Assembly (NCBI GenBank): GCA_963753485.1
Contig: CAVWCL010000004.1
Coordinates: forward strand, 1 to 64,000
Direction of reading: 5' to 3'
DNA: 64,000 nt
Origin: CAWDLX01 sp963753485
GTDB lineage: Bacteria > Actinomycetota > Actinomycetes > Mycobacteriales > Micromonosporaceae
Below the pieces are notes generated by a model. The model saw nothing but the letters and a program-made list of their open reading frames with translations, was not told the DNA's origin and did not search any database. Of this stretch, positions 8,167 through 17,263 are shown one piece after another. The translations under genes and the position numbers were made by a program. Each line of letters begins with the position of its first letter. The stretch's first letter is position 1.

Positions 8167-11100
8167 GTGAAGCTGAGACTCAGGCCCAAGGAAGACACGG
8201 TCTTCCGGGCAATCGGGCCTGAGGCGTACGTACGCGCCCGGACGGTGGCCGAGCGCGGCGCGGTCGCCCAGGTCGCGTGGCATGAGCGCGAGCGGCGGGC
8301 CTCGGCGGTCGTGCTCGGTGACCCGCCGGCATCTGTCCGGGCCGTCTGGCGGCCGGAGACCGGAACGATCGACGGCGCGTGCACCTGCCGGCGGTCGGAC
8401 TCCTGCGACCACGGCGCAGCCCTGGTCCTGCTCACCATCGATGACCAACCCATCCCCGTGGCGGCCGGCCAGGCGCAGGTGCCGCAGCTGGCCGCGTGGG
8501 AGCGGGAGATCGAGGCCTGGTTCGGCGGGCCGACGCGCGCCCGGCCGACCACCGAGGCGCCGATCGGCCTGCAATTCGACGTGGCCAGTCAACCGACCCG
8601 TGTGCTGCTCCGGCTCGTCGTGCCCGGCAAGTTCGGCTGGGTGCAATCGAGCAACGTCAGCTGGTCGGCCGTGCGCTGGACGCCGATGTTAGGCGCCGAA
8701 CGCCGACGGCTACTGATGGAGCTGCTGACGCTGGCCGGGAACGGCCACGAGACCTACGGATCGGTGCCGAAGGCCATCGAGCTGACGTCGGTACGCAGTC
8801 GACGCCTCTGGGACGTGCTGGCCGAGGCGGAGGAGCTGGGCCTGGCGCTGACGCGGTCCGGCCGGGCCACCGGACCCGCGCTGGTCTCGCGCGAGCCGGT
8901 ACGGCTCACCGTACAGGCGCGGCGGCACGGCGCTGACATCGTCATGACGCCGGCCCTGGCCGCTGGTAGCGAAGTCATCGACAGGGACAACCACGTGCTG
9001 GTCGGCAGCCCGGCACACGGCGTGATCTGGTGGCACGGGCGCGACGCGCTCCATATGGCGCCCTTGGCCCGCGGTACGGATCTGGAGGCCGCGATGAATG
9101 CGCCGCCGGTGCGCGTACCGGCGGCGCAGGAGGAGCGGTTCTTGCGCCACGTCTATCCCCGACTGTCCGCCCGGGTGGCGGTCATGCCGGACGACTCGGT
9201 CGAGCTCCCCGAGGTCGGGCGCTCCCGGCTCGTGCTGGCAGTACGAGCTCTGGGCAGTCTGGCGCAGGGCGTCACACTGGAATGGACCTGGAGCGTCCCA
9301 GTCGGCGACGTCCGGCATGAGGAACCACTCTGGGCCGGTGGCGTGGAGGCTACGGAGGCCGCGCACCGCACCGACCTCATGTCGCAGGTACTCGAGCTTG
9401 TCGCCAAGCGGACGCCTTCCGCCGTCGAGGAGCTACCGGCCGACCGCCGGCTCGCCGCCACGGCGACCATCGACGGCGACGAACTGGTCCGCTTCCTCAG
9501 CGAGGTACTCGCGGCGCTGCGCGACCTGGACGATGTCGACGTACAGGTGCCACCGGAGTTGCTGGACCTGCACTGCCACGAGACGCAGGAACGCCCGTCG
9601 ATCCGATTCGCCACCGGAGAATCGGATCGACGGGACTGGTACGACCTGGCGGTGGAGGTCAGCGTCGGGGGCGAGCACGTCACCTTCCACGAGCTGTTCG
9701 TGGCGCTGGCCCAGGAGCGGGAGTTCCTGCTGCTGCCCACCGGCGTCTTCTTCAGCCTCGACCAGCCGGAGTTTCGCCAGCTTCGCGAGCTGATCGCCGA
9801 AGCCCGCGAACTCGAGGACGCGCCCACCGGCGTGCTGCGGGTCGGCCGCTACCAGGCAGGACTGTGGGCGGATATCGCCGACCTGGGCGAGGTAACCGGC
9901 GCCGCCGCCGCGTGGCAGGCCTCATTGCGGGAGATCCTGGAACACGACGCTCAGGTCCCGCTGCCGGCCGGGCTGCAGGCGACCCTTCGTCCCTACCAGC
10001 ACGAGGGGCTGACCTGGCTCGCCACGCGGTACGACCACGATCTCGGCGGCATCCTCGCCGACGACATGGGCCTGGGCAAGACCGTGCAGACGCTGGCCCT
10101 GATCTGCCACGCGCGCGAGCACTGGGACGTCGGCCCATTCCTCGTCGTCGCCCCGGCCAGCGTCGTATCGAACTGGGCCGCAGAGACGCGCCGCTTCGCC
10201 CCCGACCTGGACGTACGCGCGGTGACCCAGACCGAGACCCGCCGGGGCACGCCGCTGCATGAAGCCGTCGCCGGCGCGGACATCGTGGTCACGTCGTACG
10301 CACTGTTCCGGCTGGAGTACGACGGCTACGAAGCCGTGCTGTGGGCGGGGCTGATCCTCGACGAAGCACAGTTCGTGAAGAACCCCAACAGCAAGGGGTT
10401 CGAGTGTGCGACGAGGCTGCCGGCGCCCTTCAAGCTCGCGATCACCGGAACGCCGATGGAGAACAATCTCGCAGAGCTGTGGTCGCTGTGCACGATCACG
10501 ATGCCCGGCATCTTCGGCCGGCTGGCCCGCTTCACCGAGTATTACCGCAACCCGATCGAACGCGCGCACGACGCGACGCGTCTGGACCAGTTGCGCCGAC
10601 GGATCCGGCCATTCCTACTGCGCCGGCGCAAGACCGACGTGGCCATCGACCTGCCGCCCAAGCAGGAGCAGATCGTGGACCTCGAACTGGCACCGCGGCA
10701 CCGCCGTGTCTATCAGACGTACCTACAGCGCGAACGACAGAAGGTGCTCGGCCTGCTCGGCGACATGAACAAGAATCGGTTTGAGATCTTCCGATCCCTG
10801 ATGCTGCTGCGGCAAGCAGCGCTCGACGTCAGCCTGGTGGGGCACAAGCAGGCCGTACCCTCGACCAAGCTGGACCACCTGGTCGAACAGGTCAGCGACA
10901 TTACCGCGGAGGGGCATCGCACGCTCGTCTTCAGCCAGTTCACCCGCTTCCTCAGCGCGGCACGGCAACGGCTGGAGCGGGCAGGCATCGCGTGTGCGTA
11001 TCTCGACGGCAGCACCACTCGGCGGGCCGACGTCATTGCCGAGTTCAAGCAGGGCAACGTCCCCGTGTTCCTCATCAGCCTCAAGGCGGGCGGGTTCGGC

Positions 11101-11364
11101 CTCAACCTGACCGAAGCGGACTACTGCTTCGTGCTCGACCCGTGGTGGAACCCCGCCACCGAGGCGCAGGCCGTCGACCGGGTCCACCGAATCGGCCAGA
11201 CCCGTGCCGTCATGGTCTACCGACTGGTCGCCAAGGACACCATCGAGGAGAAGGTCATGGCGCTCAAGGCGCGCAAGGCGGAGCTGTTCCGCGGCGTCAT
11301 GGACGAAGGCGACTTTGCCGACGCCCGCCTCTCCGCCGCCGACATCCGCGCCCTGCTCGCCTGA
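8167..11364 (+). CDS. SNF2-family helicase with SWIM zinc finger
   Basis: The 1065-residue product is a bacterial SWI2/SNF2-type DNA translocase. A SWIM zinc finger lies near residues 73-85 (CTCRRSDSCDHG, C-x-C...C-x-H). The ATPase core starts near residue 600 with TLRPYQHEGLTWL, Walker A DDMGLGKT, the DEAQ box ILDEAQFVKNP and ITGTPMENNL. The C-terminal helicase lobe has VFSQFTRFL, LISLKAGGFGLNLT and AVDRVHRIGQT. All motifs are intact. The protein would move along or remodel DNA; a role in repair or defence is possible. The GTG start follows the JetD relic by about 180 bp. No partner gene is evident. Confidence 0.9.
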   Translation: MKLRLRPKEDTVFRAIGPEAYVRARTVAERGAVAQVAWHERERRASAVVLGDPPASVRAVWRPETGTIDGACTCRRSDSCDHGAALVLLTIDDQPIPVAAGQAQVPQLAAWEREIEAWFGGPTRARPTTEAPIGLQFDVASQPTRVLLRLVVPGKFGWVQSSNVSWSAVRWTPMLGAERRRLLMELLTLAGNGHETYGSVPKAIELTSVRSRRLWDVLAEAEELGLALTRSGRATGPALVSREPVRLTVQARRHGADIVMTPALAAGSEVIDRDNHVLVGSPAHGVIWWHGRDALHMAPLARGTDLEAAMNAPPVRVPAAQEERFLRHVYPRLSARVAVMPDDSVELPEVGRSRLVLAVRALGSLAQGVTLEWTWSVPVGDVRHEEPLWAGGVEATEAAHRTDLMSQVLELVAKRTPSAVEELPADRRLAATATIDGDELVRFLSEVLAALRDLDDVDVQVPPELLDLHCHETQERPSIRFATGESDRRDWYDLAVEVSVGGEHVTFHELFVALAQEREFLLLPTGVFFSLDQPEFRQLRELIAEARELEDAPTGVLRVGRYQAGLWADIADLGEVTGAAAAWQASLREILEHDAQVPLPAGLQATLRPYQHEGLTWLATRYDHDLGGILADDMGLGKTVQTLALICHAREHWDVGPFLVVAPASVVSNWAAETRRFAPDLDVRAVTQTETRRGTPLHEAVAGADIVVTSYALFRLEYDGYEAVLWAGLILDEAQFVKNPNSKGFECATRLPAPFKLAITGTPMENNLAELWSLCTITMPGIFGRLARFTEYYRNPIERAHDATRLDQLRRRIRPFLLRRRKTDVAIDLPPKQEQIVDLELAPRHRRVYQTYLQRERQKVLGLLGDMNKNRFEIFRSLMLLRQAALDVSLVGHKQAVPSTKLDHLVEQVSDITAEGHRTLVFSQFTRFLSAARQRLERAGIACAYLDGSTTRRADVIAEFKQGNVPVFLISLKAGGFGLNLTEADYCFVLDPWWNPATEAQAVDRVHRIGQTRAVMVYRLVAKDTIEEKVMALKARKAELFRGVMDEGDFADARLSAADIRALLA

Positions 11365-11761
11365 GCGGCGCCGCATTGGCGCCCGTTCTCACAGCTCCAG
11401 CAGGCGTTGGCCGACGCAAGCGTGGTCCGAGGTCGACCCGCGGGTCCGACGGAAACCCGCGGTGGTGGCGGCGGTACGCCACGATGGGAGGGTCATCGAC
11501 GTGGGTCGAGGGAGGGCATGGCGCTGGAACCAGACCGGCCGGCCGACGGTGCCGGGCCGGGCGGTGGGCGGCCGGAGCTCGATGAGCTGGCCGCGTTCTG
11601 CGCGGGCCCGGAGCCGTACCTGTGGTGGCAGGGCGAGCCGTGCGATCATGCGGGCGATCAAGGCCGAAGCCGAACGGCGCGCCTCCCACGCCCACTGACC
11701 CCTTTCCGCAGATGCCCCACGTGAGACGATGCGCTCGTCGGACGCTGAGCGGGAGGTGTCG
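11365..11761 (+). other. Intergenic region with a possible coding relic
   Basis: A plus-strand stretch near 11573-11650 reads ELDELAAFCAGPEPYLWWQG, similar to the lead-in of actinomycete NACHT/NB-ARC ATPases (YLWWQ before the P-loop), then loses the frame. No complete gene is seen. The end holds the Shine-Dalgarno site of the LuxR-type regulator. Confidence 0.35.
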
Positions 11762-14563
11762 GTGCACGCGATGGTGGGCAGGACCGCCGAACGTGCGGCC
11801 GTCGAGGAGTTCCTGGCCGACCAACGAGCGCAGCCGCGGGCGCTGCTGGTCGAGGGCGAGGCCGGTATCGGCAAGACGACGCTGGTGCGCCAGTTGATTG
11901 CCGCCGCTCGGGAGCGGGGCTATCCGGTGCTATCGTGCCGGCCGATGCGGTCGGAGATGGGCCTGTCGTATGTCAATCTCGTCGAACTGCTGGAGGCCGT
12001 GGGTGACGACGTCTTCCGTGCCCTGTCCCAAGGCCAGGCGCGGTTACTGCGGATGGTTATGCGTCAGCAGGAGCCGGACGGGCCGTTCGACGACCTGTCA
12101 GTGAATGTGGCGGTGGTCGCAGCGCTGCGGGCGGTGGCGGCCACGGGTCCGATGGCAATTGTTGTCGACGATATCCAGTGGCTTGACACGTCGACCGCTC
12201 GGACGCTGGGCTATGTCGCACGGCGCCTGATGGGGACCGCGGCCCGGATCGTCGTAGCGCACCGGAGCGGCGCGGGCGATGGCGAGTCATCGCCGCGGAT
12301 CGGCGAACTCGTGCGTGCCCTTCCGGAGGACGAGTTCGCAACTGTCCAGTTGGGTCCGGTAGAGCCGAGCGAGCTGTCGCGGATCTTACGGCTGGTGTTG
12401 GGTTGGGCGCCGGCGTGGCCGAAGCTGTTGCGCATCGCGGAGTTGTCCGGGGGGAATCCGCTGTACGCGGTGGAACTGGCGCGGGCATCAGGCCGTGATC
12501 GCTGGGGCGAGCAACTCGGCGACGCCCCGCGAGGCGGGTTGGTTGAGCTGGCGCGTTCCCGTATTGCGGCGCTGCCCGAGCGGGTGCGGCAGATCCTTGA
12601 GCTTGTTGCGGTCCTCCGGGCGCCGTCGCAGGATGTGTTGTTGCGCCTGGATCCTGGTGGGCTGGACGTGAGTGACGCGCTCACGGCGGCGGAGCGGCGT
12701 GGGATTGTCACCGTTGAGCGGAGCCGGGTGGTGTTCACCCATCCGATCCTGGCCGCAGCCGTGTATGGGTCGACCCCCGCGGTGCGCCGGCGGGCCCTGC
12801 ATCGGGCGGTTGCTGAGCTGTCGGACAATCTCGAGGAACGGGCGCGGCACCTGGCCGCTGCGTCGCAGGGACCGGACGAGGCGATCGCACAGGTTGTAGG
12901 CAATGCCGCACGGCAGGCGTGGGATCGTGGTGCTCCAGTTGCGGCGGCGGAGTTGATGCGGCTCGCGTGCGACCTGACCCTGCCCGGCGATGACGAGGCG
13001 CTCGTGACTCGCCGAACCGCGTATGCGCGGCTGCTGAACGGGGCCGGCGATGCTCCGGGTGCGATCGCCGAGCTGGAGTCCGTCGCGGCCCAGGCGTCGC
13101 CGGGTCCGTTGCGGGCCCGAGTTCTGTACCACCTCATGTACATCCGCCGACTGACCGCGTCGATAGAGGTGGCCATCGAGGAAGGCATGCGGGTGGTGAC
13201 GGAGGCGGCCGATGACCTTTCGTTGCAGGCCGAGGTCTACGAGATGCTCTCGCGTCTGTCCGATAACGACATCGGGCGCAAGCTGGCGACCGCCCGGGCC
13301 GGGCTGGCCGCGCTCAAACTGATCGCCGACCCTGATCCATACATAGTGTTCCATATGCAGGCGGCTCGGGTGGAGGCCGAGTTCTATGCGGGACTGGGCA
13401 TCCATCTGGAGCATCTGGACGGTCTGGACCCGGGCAGCCGCCAGCAGTTTCCGCCCACCCGCACCGCAGGTCGCGCGGAGGATCTGATCGGCCGACTGCT
13501 GACCTTCTCCGGGCGTATCGACGAAGGGCTCGCTGTGTTGCGGGCGATGTACGACAGGGCTGCGATCTCCTATCGCGGAGCGCTGCCGGCGTTTCTGGGT
13601 TGGATGGCCGAAGCCCAGATCATGGCCGGGCGGTTCGAGGCCGCCGTGGCGCTGGCTCGGGAGGCGGTCGAGCGGGCCGAGGAGGCCGGCAGTCCTGGCG
13701 GCTGCCCGTGGGAGGTTGGCTTTCTGGCCGTCGCGCTGGCAATGCTCGGCCGGCTCGACGAGGCCGAGGCCGAGGCGCGTACCGTCGTCGGCCCAGACGC
13801 CTCCGACAGCAGTCCCGGCGAGCCATCTGAGATCAACCACTCGCCAGCCCTGACTGCTCTCGGCATCGTGGCCATGTCACGGGGTCATTACCAGCCGGCC
13901 ATGGCGCATCTTCGGAAGGTCGATCACATCAAACGGACCTCAGGTATCCGTGATCCTCGGCTGTGGGTGCATGTGTGCGACCTCATCGAGGCGTTGCTCG
14001 GTGCGGATGATCTGGAATCGGCGACCGAGGTACTCGCCCGACTCGAGGAGCAGGCTACAAGGTCGCAGGGGCTGTGGTCGCTGGCGATGGCGGCGCGGTG
14101 CCGGGCACAGCTACTGGCGGCACGGGGTGACACGGACGAAGCGTTGGCCAGTGCACAGGATGCGGTGGCGCTGTTCGATGGGCTGCCAATGCCATTTGAG
14201 CGGGCCCGGACGATGTTCGTGCTCGGCCAGGTGCGCCGCCGACGGCGGGAGAAACGATTGGGACGGCAGGCGTTGACCGCCGCGCTGGACGCTTTCGAGC
14301 AGTTGGGCACGCCGATATGGGCGCAGCGGGCACGCTCAGAGCTGGCCCGTATACCGTCGGGCCAGGCTTCCACCGGGCTGACCGCGACCGAGGAGATCGT
14401 CGCCCGGCTGGCGGCGCAGGGATTGAGCAACAGGGAGATCGCGGAACGCGTGTTCGTGAGTCCGAAAACCGTCGAGGTGAACCTGACCCGTGTCTACCGC
14501 AAGCTCGGTGTGCGATCGCGAGCCGCGTTGGCGAGCCGGCTCGCCAACGCGGAGACGCGGTAA
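11762..14563 (+). CDS. Large ATP-binding LuxR-family (LAL) regulator
   Basis: The 933-residue product has an N-terminal AAA/NTPase domain (MVGRTAERAAVEEFL; Walker A VEGEAGIGKTTLV near residue 35; Walker B IVVDDIQWLD near residue 140), a long alpha-helical TPR-like middle and a C-terminal LuxR helix-turn-helix (GLSNREIAERVFVSPKTVEVNL). LAL proteins are ATP-dependent transcription activators, often of antibiotic or sugar-use genes. I chose the GTG at 11762 because GGGAGG sits 5 bases before it; an ATG at 11729 is the alternative. No target operon is adjacent, and it lies about 26 kb from the biosynthetic genes. Confidence 0.85.
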   Translation: MHAMVGRTAERAAVEEFLADQRAQPRALLVEGEAGIGKTTLVRQLIAAARERGYPVLSCRPMRSEMGLSYVNLVELLEAVGDDVFRALSQGQARLLRMVMRQQEPDGPFDDLSVNVAVVAALRAVAATGPMAIVVDDIQWLDTSTARTLGYVARRLMGTAARIVVAHRSGAGDGESSPRIGELVRALPEDEFATVQLGPVEPSELSRILRLVLGWAPAWPKLLRIAELSGGNPLYAVELARASGRDRWGEQLGDAPRGGLVELARSRIAALPERVRQILELVAVLRAPSQDVLLRLDPGGLDVSDALTAAERRGIVTVERSRVVFTHPILAAAVYGSTPAVRRRALHRAVAELSDNLEERARHLAAASQGPDEAIAQVVGNAARQAWDRGAPVAAAELMRLACDLTLPGDDEALVTRRTAYARLLNGAGDAPGAIAELESVAAQASPGPLRARVLYHLMYIRRLTASIEVAIEEGMRVVTEAADDLSLQAEVYEMLSRLSDNDIGRKLATARAGLAALKLIADPDPYIVFHMQAARVEAEFYAGLGIHLEHLDGLDPGSRQQFPPTRTAGRAEDLIGRLLTFSGRIDEGLAVLRAMYDRAAISYRGALPAFLGWMAEAQIMAGRFEAAVALAREAVERAEEAGSPGGCPWEVGFLAVALAMLGRLDEAEAEARTVVGPDASDSSPGEPSEINHSPALTALGIVAMSRGHYQPAMAHLRKVDHIKRTSGIRDPRLWVHVCDLIEALLGADDLESATEVLARLEEQATRSQGLWSLAMAARCRAQLLAARGDTDEALASAQDAVALFDGLPMPFERARTMFVLGQVRRRRREKRLGRQALTAALDAFEQLGTPIWAQRARSELARIPSGQASTGLTATEEIVARLAAQGLSNREIAERVFVSPKTVEVNLTRVYRKLGVRSRAALASRLANAETR
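14525..14550. repeat. 26-bp perfect palindrome inside the end of the LAL gene
   Basis: GCGTTGGCGAGCC and its exact reverse complement are joined without a loop, in the codons for the last residues before the stop. It may act as a terminator or binding site. A smaller hairpin (CGTCCC 14565-14570 with GGGACG 14577-14582) follows directly after the stop. Confidence 0.75.
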
Positions 14564-14813
14564 GCGTCCCGGGGGAGGGACGGGCGTCCTCCCGCCAAAT
14601 GTTAACGTCCAGGCCTGGCCCGCCGATAGTGATCTTGGCTGCAGGCAGCGCTAGCCGCCCTACGGGCAGCCGATCACGCAAATCACTGACCTCGCGCACC
14701 GTCCACTCCATCGACGAACCAATCAAGGTTGGCAATCCGCCGCCCGGTCATGCGGGTGAACTGCGCCTTGCGGGCTCGGCGCGGTGCCGGCGAGCCCGCA
14801 AGGGCGGTGCAGG

Positions 14814-15278
14814 TCAGCAGCAGCCGGTGCCGCCGGAGGTGGCCGGGGCCAGCTCACCCTCGGCGTCTGGCGTTGCGCAGCAGACGCTGGTGGCCTGCTT
14901 GTCGAGGTGGTCGGCGTCGGCCTTGACGACGTAGACCTCCCAGGGTTCGTTGCCGGGGCCGTGGACCCAGACCTTGTCCTGCAGGGCGTAGCAGCAGGTG
15001 GTGTCCTCCTCGGTGAAAGTGACCAGGCCGGACTCCGCCAGTCGAGTGGTGGCCGCGGTGACCTCGTCGGTGGAGAACACCTCGACGCCGAGGTGGTCCA
15101 TCACGGTGGGCTGGTCAGGGCTGCCCTCGATGAGGACGAGCTTGAGCGGCGGCTCGTCGATGGCGAAGTTGGCGTACCCGGGGCGGAGTTTGGTCGGCTC
15201 GGTGCCGAACAGCTTGCTGTAGAAGGCGATCGACTTGTCGAGGTCGGATACGCGCAGGGCGAGCTGGACGCGGGACAT
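14814..15278 (-). CDS. CadI/ArsI-family VOC protein
   Basis: The 154-residue product is closest to the cadmium/arsenic-induced CadI type: MSRVQLALRVSDLDKSIAFY, RPGYANFAIDEPPLKLVLIE, MDHLGVEV, DTTCCYALQDKVWV and EPWEVYVVKAD. ArsI enzymes in this family are Fe(II) dioxygenases that split C-As bonds of trivalent organoarsenicals; they carry His near position 5, whereas this protein has Gln, as in CadI. It keeps the CC pair and has a Cys-containing tail. The ATG at 15278 matches the family start. Repeated TGTCTAGA motifs just upstream suggest metalloid-responsive repression. Confidence 0.8.
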   Translation of the reverse strand: MSRVQLALRVSDLDKSIAFYSKLFGTEPTKLRPGYANFAIDEPPLKLVLIEGSPDQPTVMDHLGVEVFSTDEVTAATTRLAESGLVTFTEEDTTCCYALQDKVWVHGPGNEPWEVYVVKADADHLDKQATSVCCATPDAEGELAPATSGGTGCC

Positions 15279-15305
15279 GGCTACCTCCGTGAGGATCATG
15301 AATTC

Positions 15306-15376
15306 TGTTTAGATGGCTGTCTAGATGAAGACTGGCATGTTGTCTAGACGACTGTCAAGATAAACGGGTGTCTAAA
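15306..15376. promoter_or_regulatory. Array of TGTCTAGA-type motifs upstream of the cadI/arsI-like gene
   Basis: TGTTTAGA (15306), TGTCTAGA (15318), TGTCTAGA (15341), TGTCAAGA (15353) and TGTCTAAA (15369) lie within 71 bp directly upstream of the VOC gene; two are followed by CGACTG. Clustered short repeats in a promoter usually mark a repressor operator; an ArsR/CmtR-type protein is the likely binder. Confidence 0.55.
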
Positions 15377-15494
15377 CGACTGCCGGTGCGGCGGGGGCGA
15401 GATCTGCGTGTGCCGTCGGCACCCGCCAGCGCCTCGGCCGCCATCACGGCGGGTGGCGCGACCTCACCCTGATCGAGCGCCGCAGCCCCGACCT

Positions 15495-16046
15495 CTAACG
15501 ACCGGAAGCCGGCGTCCGCGCGCCCGTCGACCGGGGCCGGCCGCTGACTCCGGCGCGGAAGCGGCGCAGCGCCCACCAGATCAGCGGCACCCCGACGGCG
15601 GTCGGCAGCACCCAATACGTCCAGTGTGGTAGCCGGTCCCAGACCGGTAGCTGCGGGCCGTTGTCGACGTAGAACGCGGTCAGCAGGCCGACGAACGAGC
15701 CACCCATGCCGACCGCGTGCCGTACCGGCCAACCGGGCCGGTGCCGGCGCCGGGCCCGCCACCCGAACAGCCCCAGCGCCACGGCAATCAAGCCGATCGC
15801 CAGCAGGTGTGCATCCTGGCGGAAGCGGACCGCGGTCATCACCGCCGCCGTCGCGGCCACCACCACGAGCCCGCACAGGTACACCCGGCCGGCGCGCGGA
15901 TGCCGGCCCGGCCGCTTACGTGCGGTTGCCGCCAACACCCCGGCCACCAGCGCCATCAGAGCCGCCGCGACATGTATGACCAACGCCGCGTAGAACAGCA
16001 CACCCTCGTCCGGGACGTACAGGCCGAAGATCTCGCGCGCGGTCAT
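15495..16046 (-). CDS. Multi-pass membrane protein (DUF2306-like)
   Basis: The 183-residue product has about five hydrophobic helices (FYAALVIHVAAALMALVAGV, YLCGLVVVAATAAVMTA, LLAIGLIAVALGLFGW and others), a short basic loop RKRPGRHPRAGR after the first hairpin, and a soluble C-terminal tail. This resembles DUF2306-type small membrane proteins of unknown function. Its ATG overlaps the stop of the upstream HAAS-type gene by 4 bp, so it is the last gene of a three-gene PadR-controlled operon. Confidence 0.6.
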   Translation of the reverse strand: MTAREIFGLYVPDEGVLFYAALVIHVAAALMALVAGVLAATARKRPGRHPRAGRVYLCGLVVVAATAAVMTAVRFRQDAHLLAIGLIAVALGLFGWRARRRHRPGWPVRHAVGMGGSFVGLLTAFYVDNGPQLPVWDRLPHWTYWVLPTAVGVPLIWWALRRFRAGVSGRPRSTGARTPASGR

Positions 16047-16738
16047 CTGACGGCTGTCGGGTGGTGACCGGTCGTGGCATGCCGCATAACGGTGGCGTGG
16101 CGCAGGGTGGTGATGGCGCAGGCGATGCGGGCCAGGCTGGCGAGCACCGCGATGACCGCCAACAGCGGCCAGCCGATGCCCGACCCGGTGAACGTGGCGA
16201 TGACGGCGGTGTCGGCGGCGAGGGTGAGGCCGGCGACGGCTGTGGTGGCGGTGAGCGCGCGGCGTGGGCTGGCCTCAGGCAGCCAGCGCATCAGCCGGCC
16301 GGTGGTGGCCAGGGTGATCGCCGCGGTAGCGACCCCGACGATCACCAGCGGGAGGACGGGGATGGCGATCAGCAGGGCGGCCAGGCCAGTACGCCATGGA
16401 CGTGGTTGCAGCAGCAGGAGCCACCAGATGCCCACGAGCGGTCCGGTGCCGATGTAGATGGCGATCGTACGCCGGGCGTACGCGGTGGCCAGTTCTCCCG
16501 TGAACGCTGCGGCGACCGCCTGCGGCGTGCCGAACTCGGCGACCGCTTCGCCCTCCGCCTGATCTTGGGGGATACCGTCGGCGACGCGGCCGGCCACGGC
16601 ATGGCCGAGGCCATCGCGCAGTTCGGTCAGGATCTGCGTTCGGCGCCAGCGCGGCCCGGGCAGCAGCGAGGCGAGCTCGGCCAGGTACGCGTCGACTAGT
16701 GAACCGGCCAGCGGCGGGGTCAGGCGGTGGTTGGCCAT
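16043..16738 (-). CDS. HAAS-type permease-prefix membrane protein
   Basis: The 231-residue product begins with a soluble helical segment (about residues 1-80: YLAELASLLPGPRWRRTQIL, QDQAEGEAVAEFGTPQAVA) that matches the HAAS/permease prefix found next to PadR regulators, followed by about four transmembrane helices. Its start lies inside the end of the padR-type gene (overlap of 19 bp), and its stop overlaps the next membrane gene. The pair with a PadR regulator is a common arrangement in actinomycetes. The biochemical role is unknown. Confidence 0.7.
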   Translation of the reverse strand: MANHRLTPPLAGSLVDAYLAELASLLPGPRWRRTQILTELRDGLGHAVAGRVADGIPQDQAEGEAVAEFGTPQAVAAAFTGELATAYARRTIAIYIGTGPLVGIWWLLLLQPRPWRTGLAALLIAIPVLPLVIVGVATAAITLATTGRLMRWLPEASPRRALTATTAVAGLTLAADTAVIATFTGSGIGWPLLAVIAVLASLARIACAITTLRHATVMRHATTGHHPTAVR

Positions 16739-17058
16739 GCTCGCCTACCAAGGACGGCGGTGATGGCGGCAGAGAATTGCTCCCAGACGGCGCGTTGCTC
16801 GCCCAGTGCGGCCCGCCCGGAGGCAGTAAGGCGGTAGGCCCGCCGGCGGCGTCCGCCGACGGTCTGCCAGTTGCTGCCGATCAGCCCGGCCCGCTCCAGC
16901 CGGTGCAGGGCCGGGTAGACGGTGCCGGTGGGCAGGTCGAGAGCGCCGCCGCTGGCGGTGCGCAGCGTTTCGATGATCGCGTAGCCATGCTGCGGCCCGA
17001 TCTCCAGAACCGCCAGCAGCAGCGTATCGAGATGGCCTTTGAGCAGCTCTGGTCGCAT
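16720..17058 (-). CDS. PadR-family transcriptional regulator
   Basis: The 112-residue product is a short (subfamily 1 size) PadR repressor: LLKGHLDTLLLAVLEIGPQHGYAI, the winged helix segment LDLPTGTVYPALHRLERAGL, and RRRAYRLTASGRAAL. The ATG at 17058 gives the canonical MRPELLKG start. It heads an operon with two membrane proteins. Just upstream, AT-rich sequence with AGTATT repeats (minus strand, around 17125-17145) contrasts with the GC-rich surroundings and probably contains its promoter and operator. Confidence 0.85.
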   Translation of the reverse strand: MRPELLKGHLDTLLLAVLEIGPQHGYAIIETLRTASGGALDLPTGTVYPALHRLERAGLIGSNWQTVGGRRRRAYRLTASGRAALGEQRAVWEQFSAAITAVLGRRAWPTTA

Positions 17059-17120
17059 TGGCAGCACTTCGCGTCTCCCCTCTCCATGCCGCGATGGGAA
17101 TGCCGCAGCCCTACCGTAGC

Positions 17121-17150
17121 ATCGCAATACTTTGTAATACTATCTATAGG
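17121..17150 (-). promoter_or_regulatory. AT-rich promoter/operator candidate for the PadR operon
   Basis: Read on the minus strand this stretch contains ATAGATAGTATTACAAAG and a second AGTATT about 9 bases on. It is the only AT-rich patch near the padR start and holds repeated half-sites, as expected for an autorepressed padR promoter. Confidence 0.4.
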
Positions 17151-17263
17151 GGCCGTCGCCGACCTACGGGCACATCAGGGATGGTCTGCGTGTGGGTCGA
17201 CTTCATGGAGCGTTCATGATCGCCGGATTGACGGCTTGACCTGCAGCGGTATTGAATTAGGCC

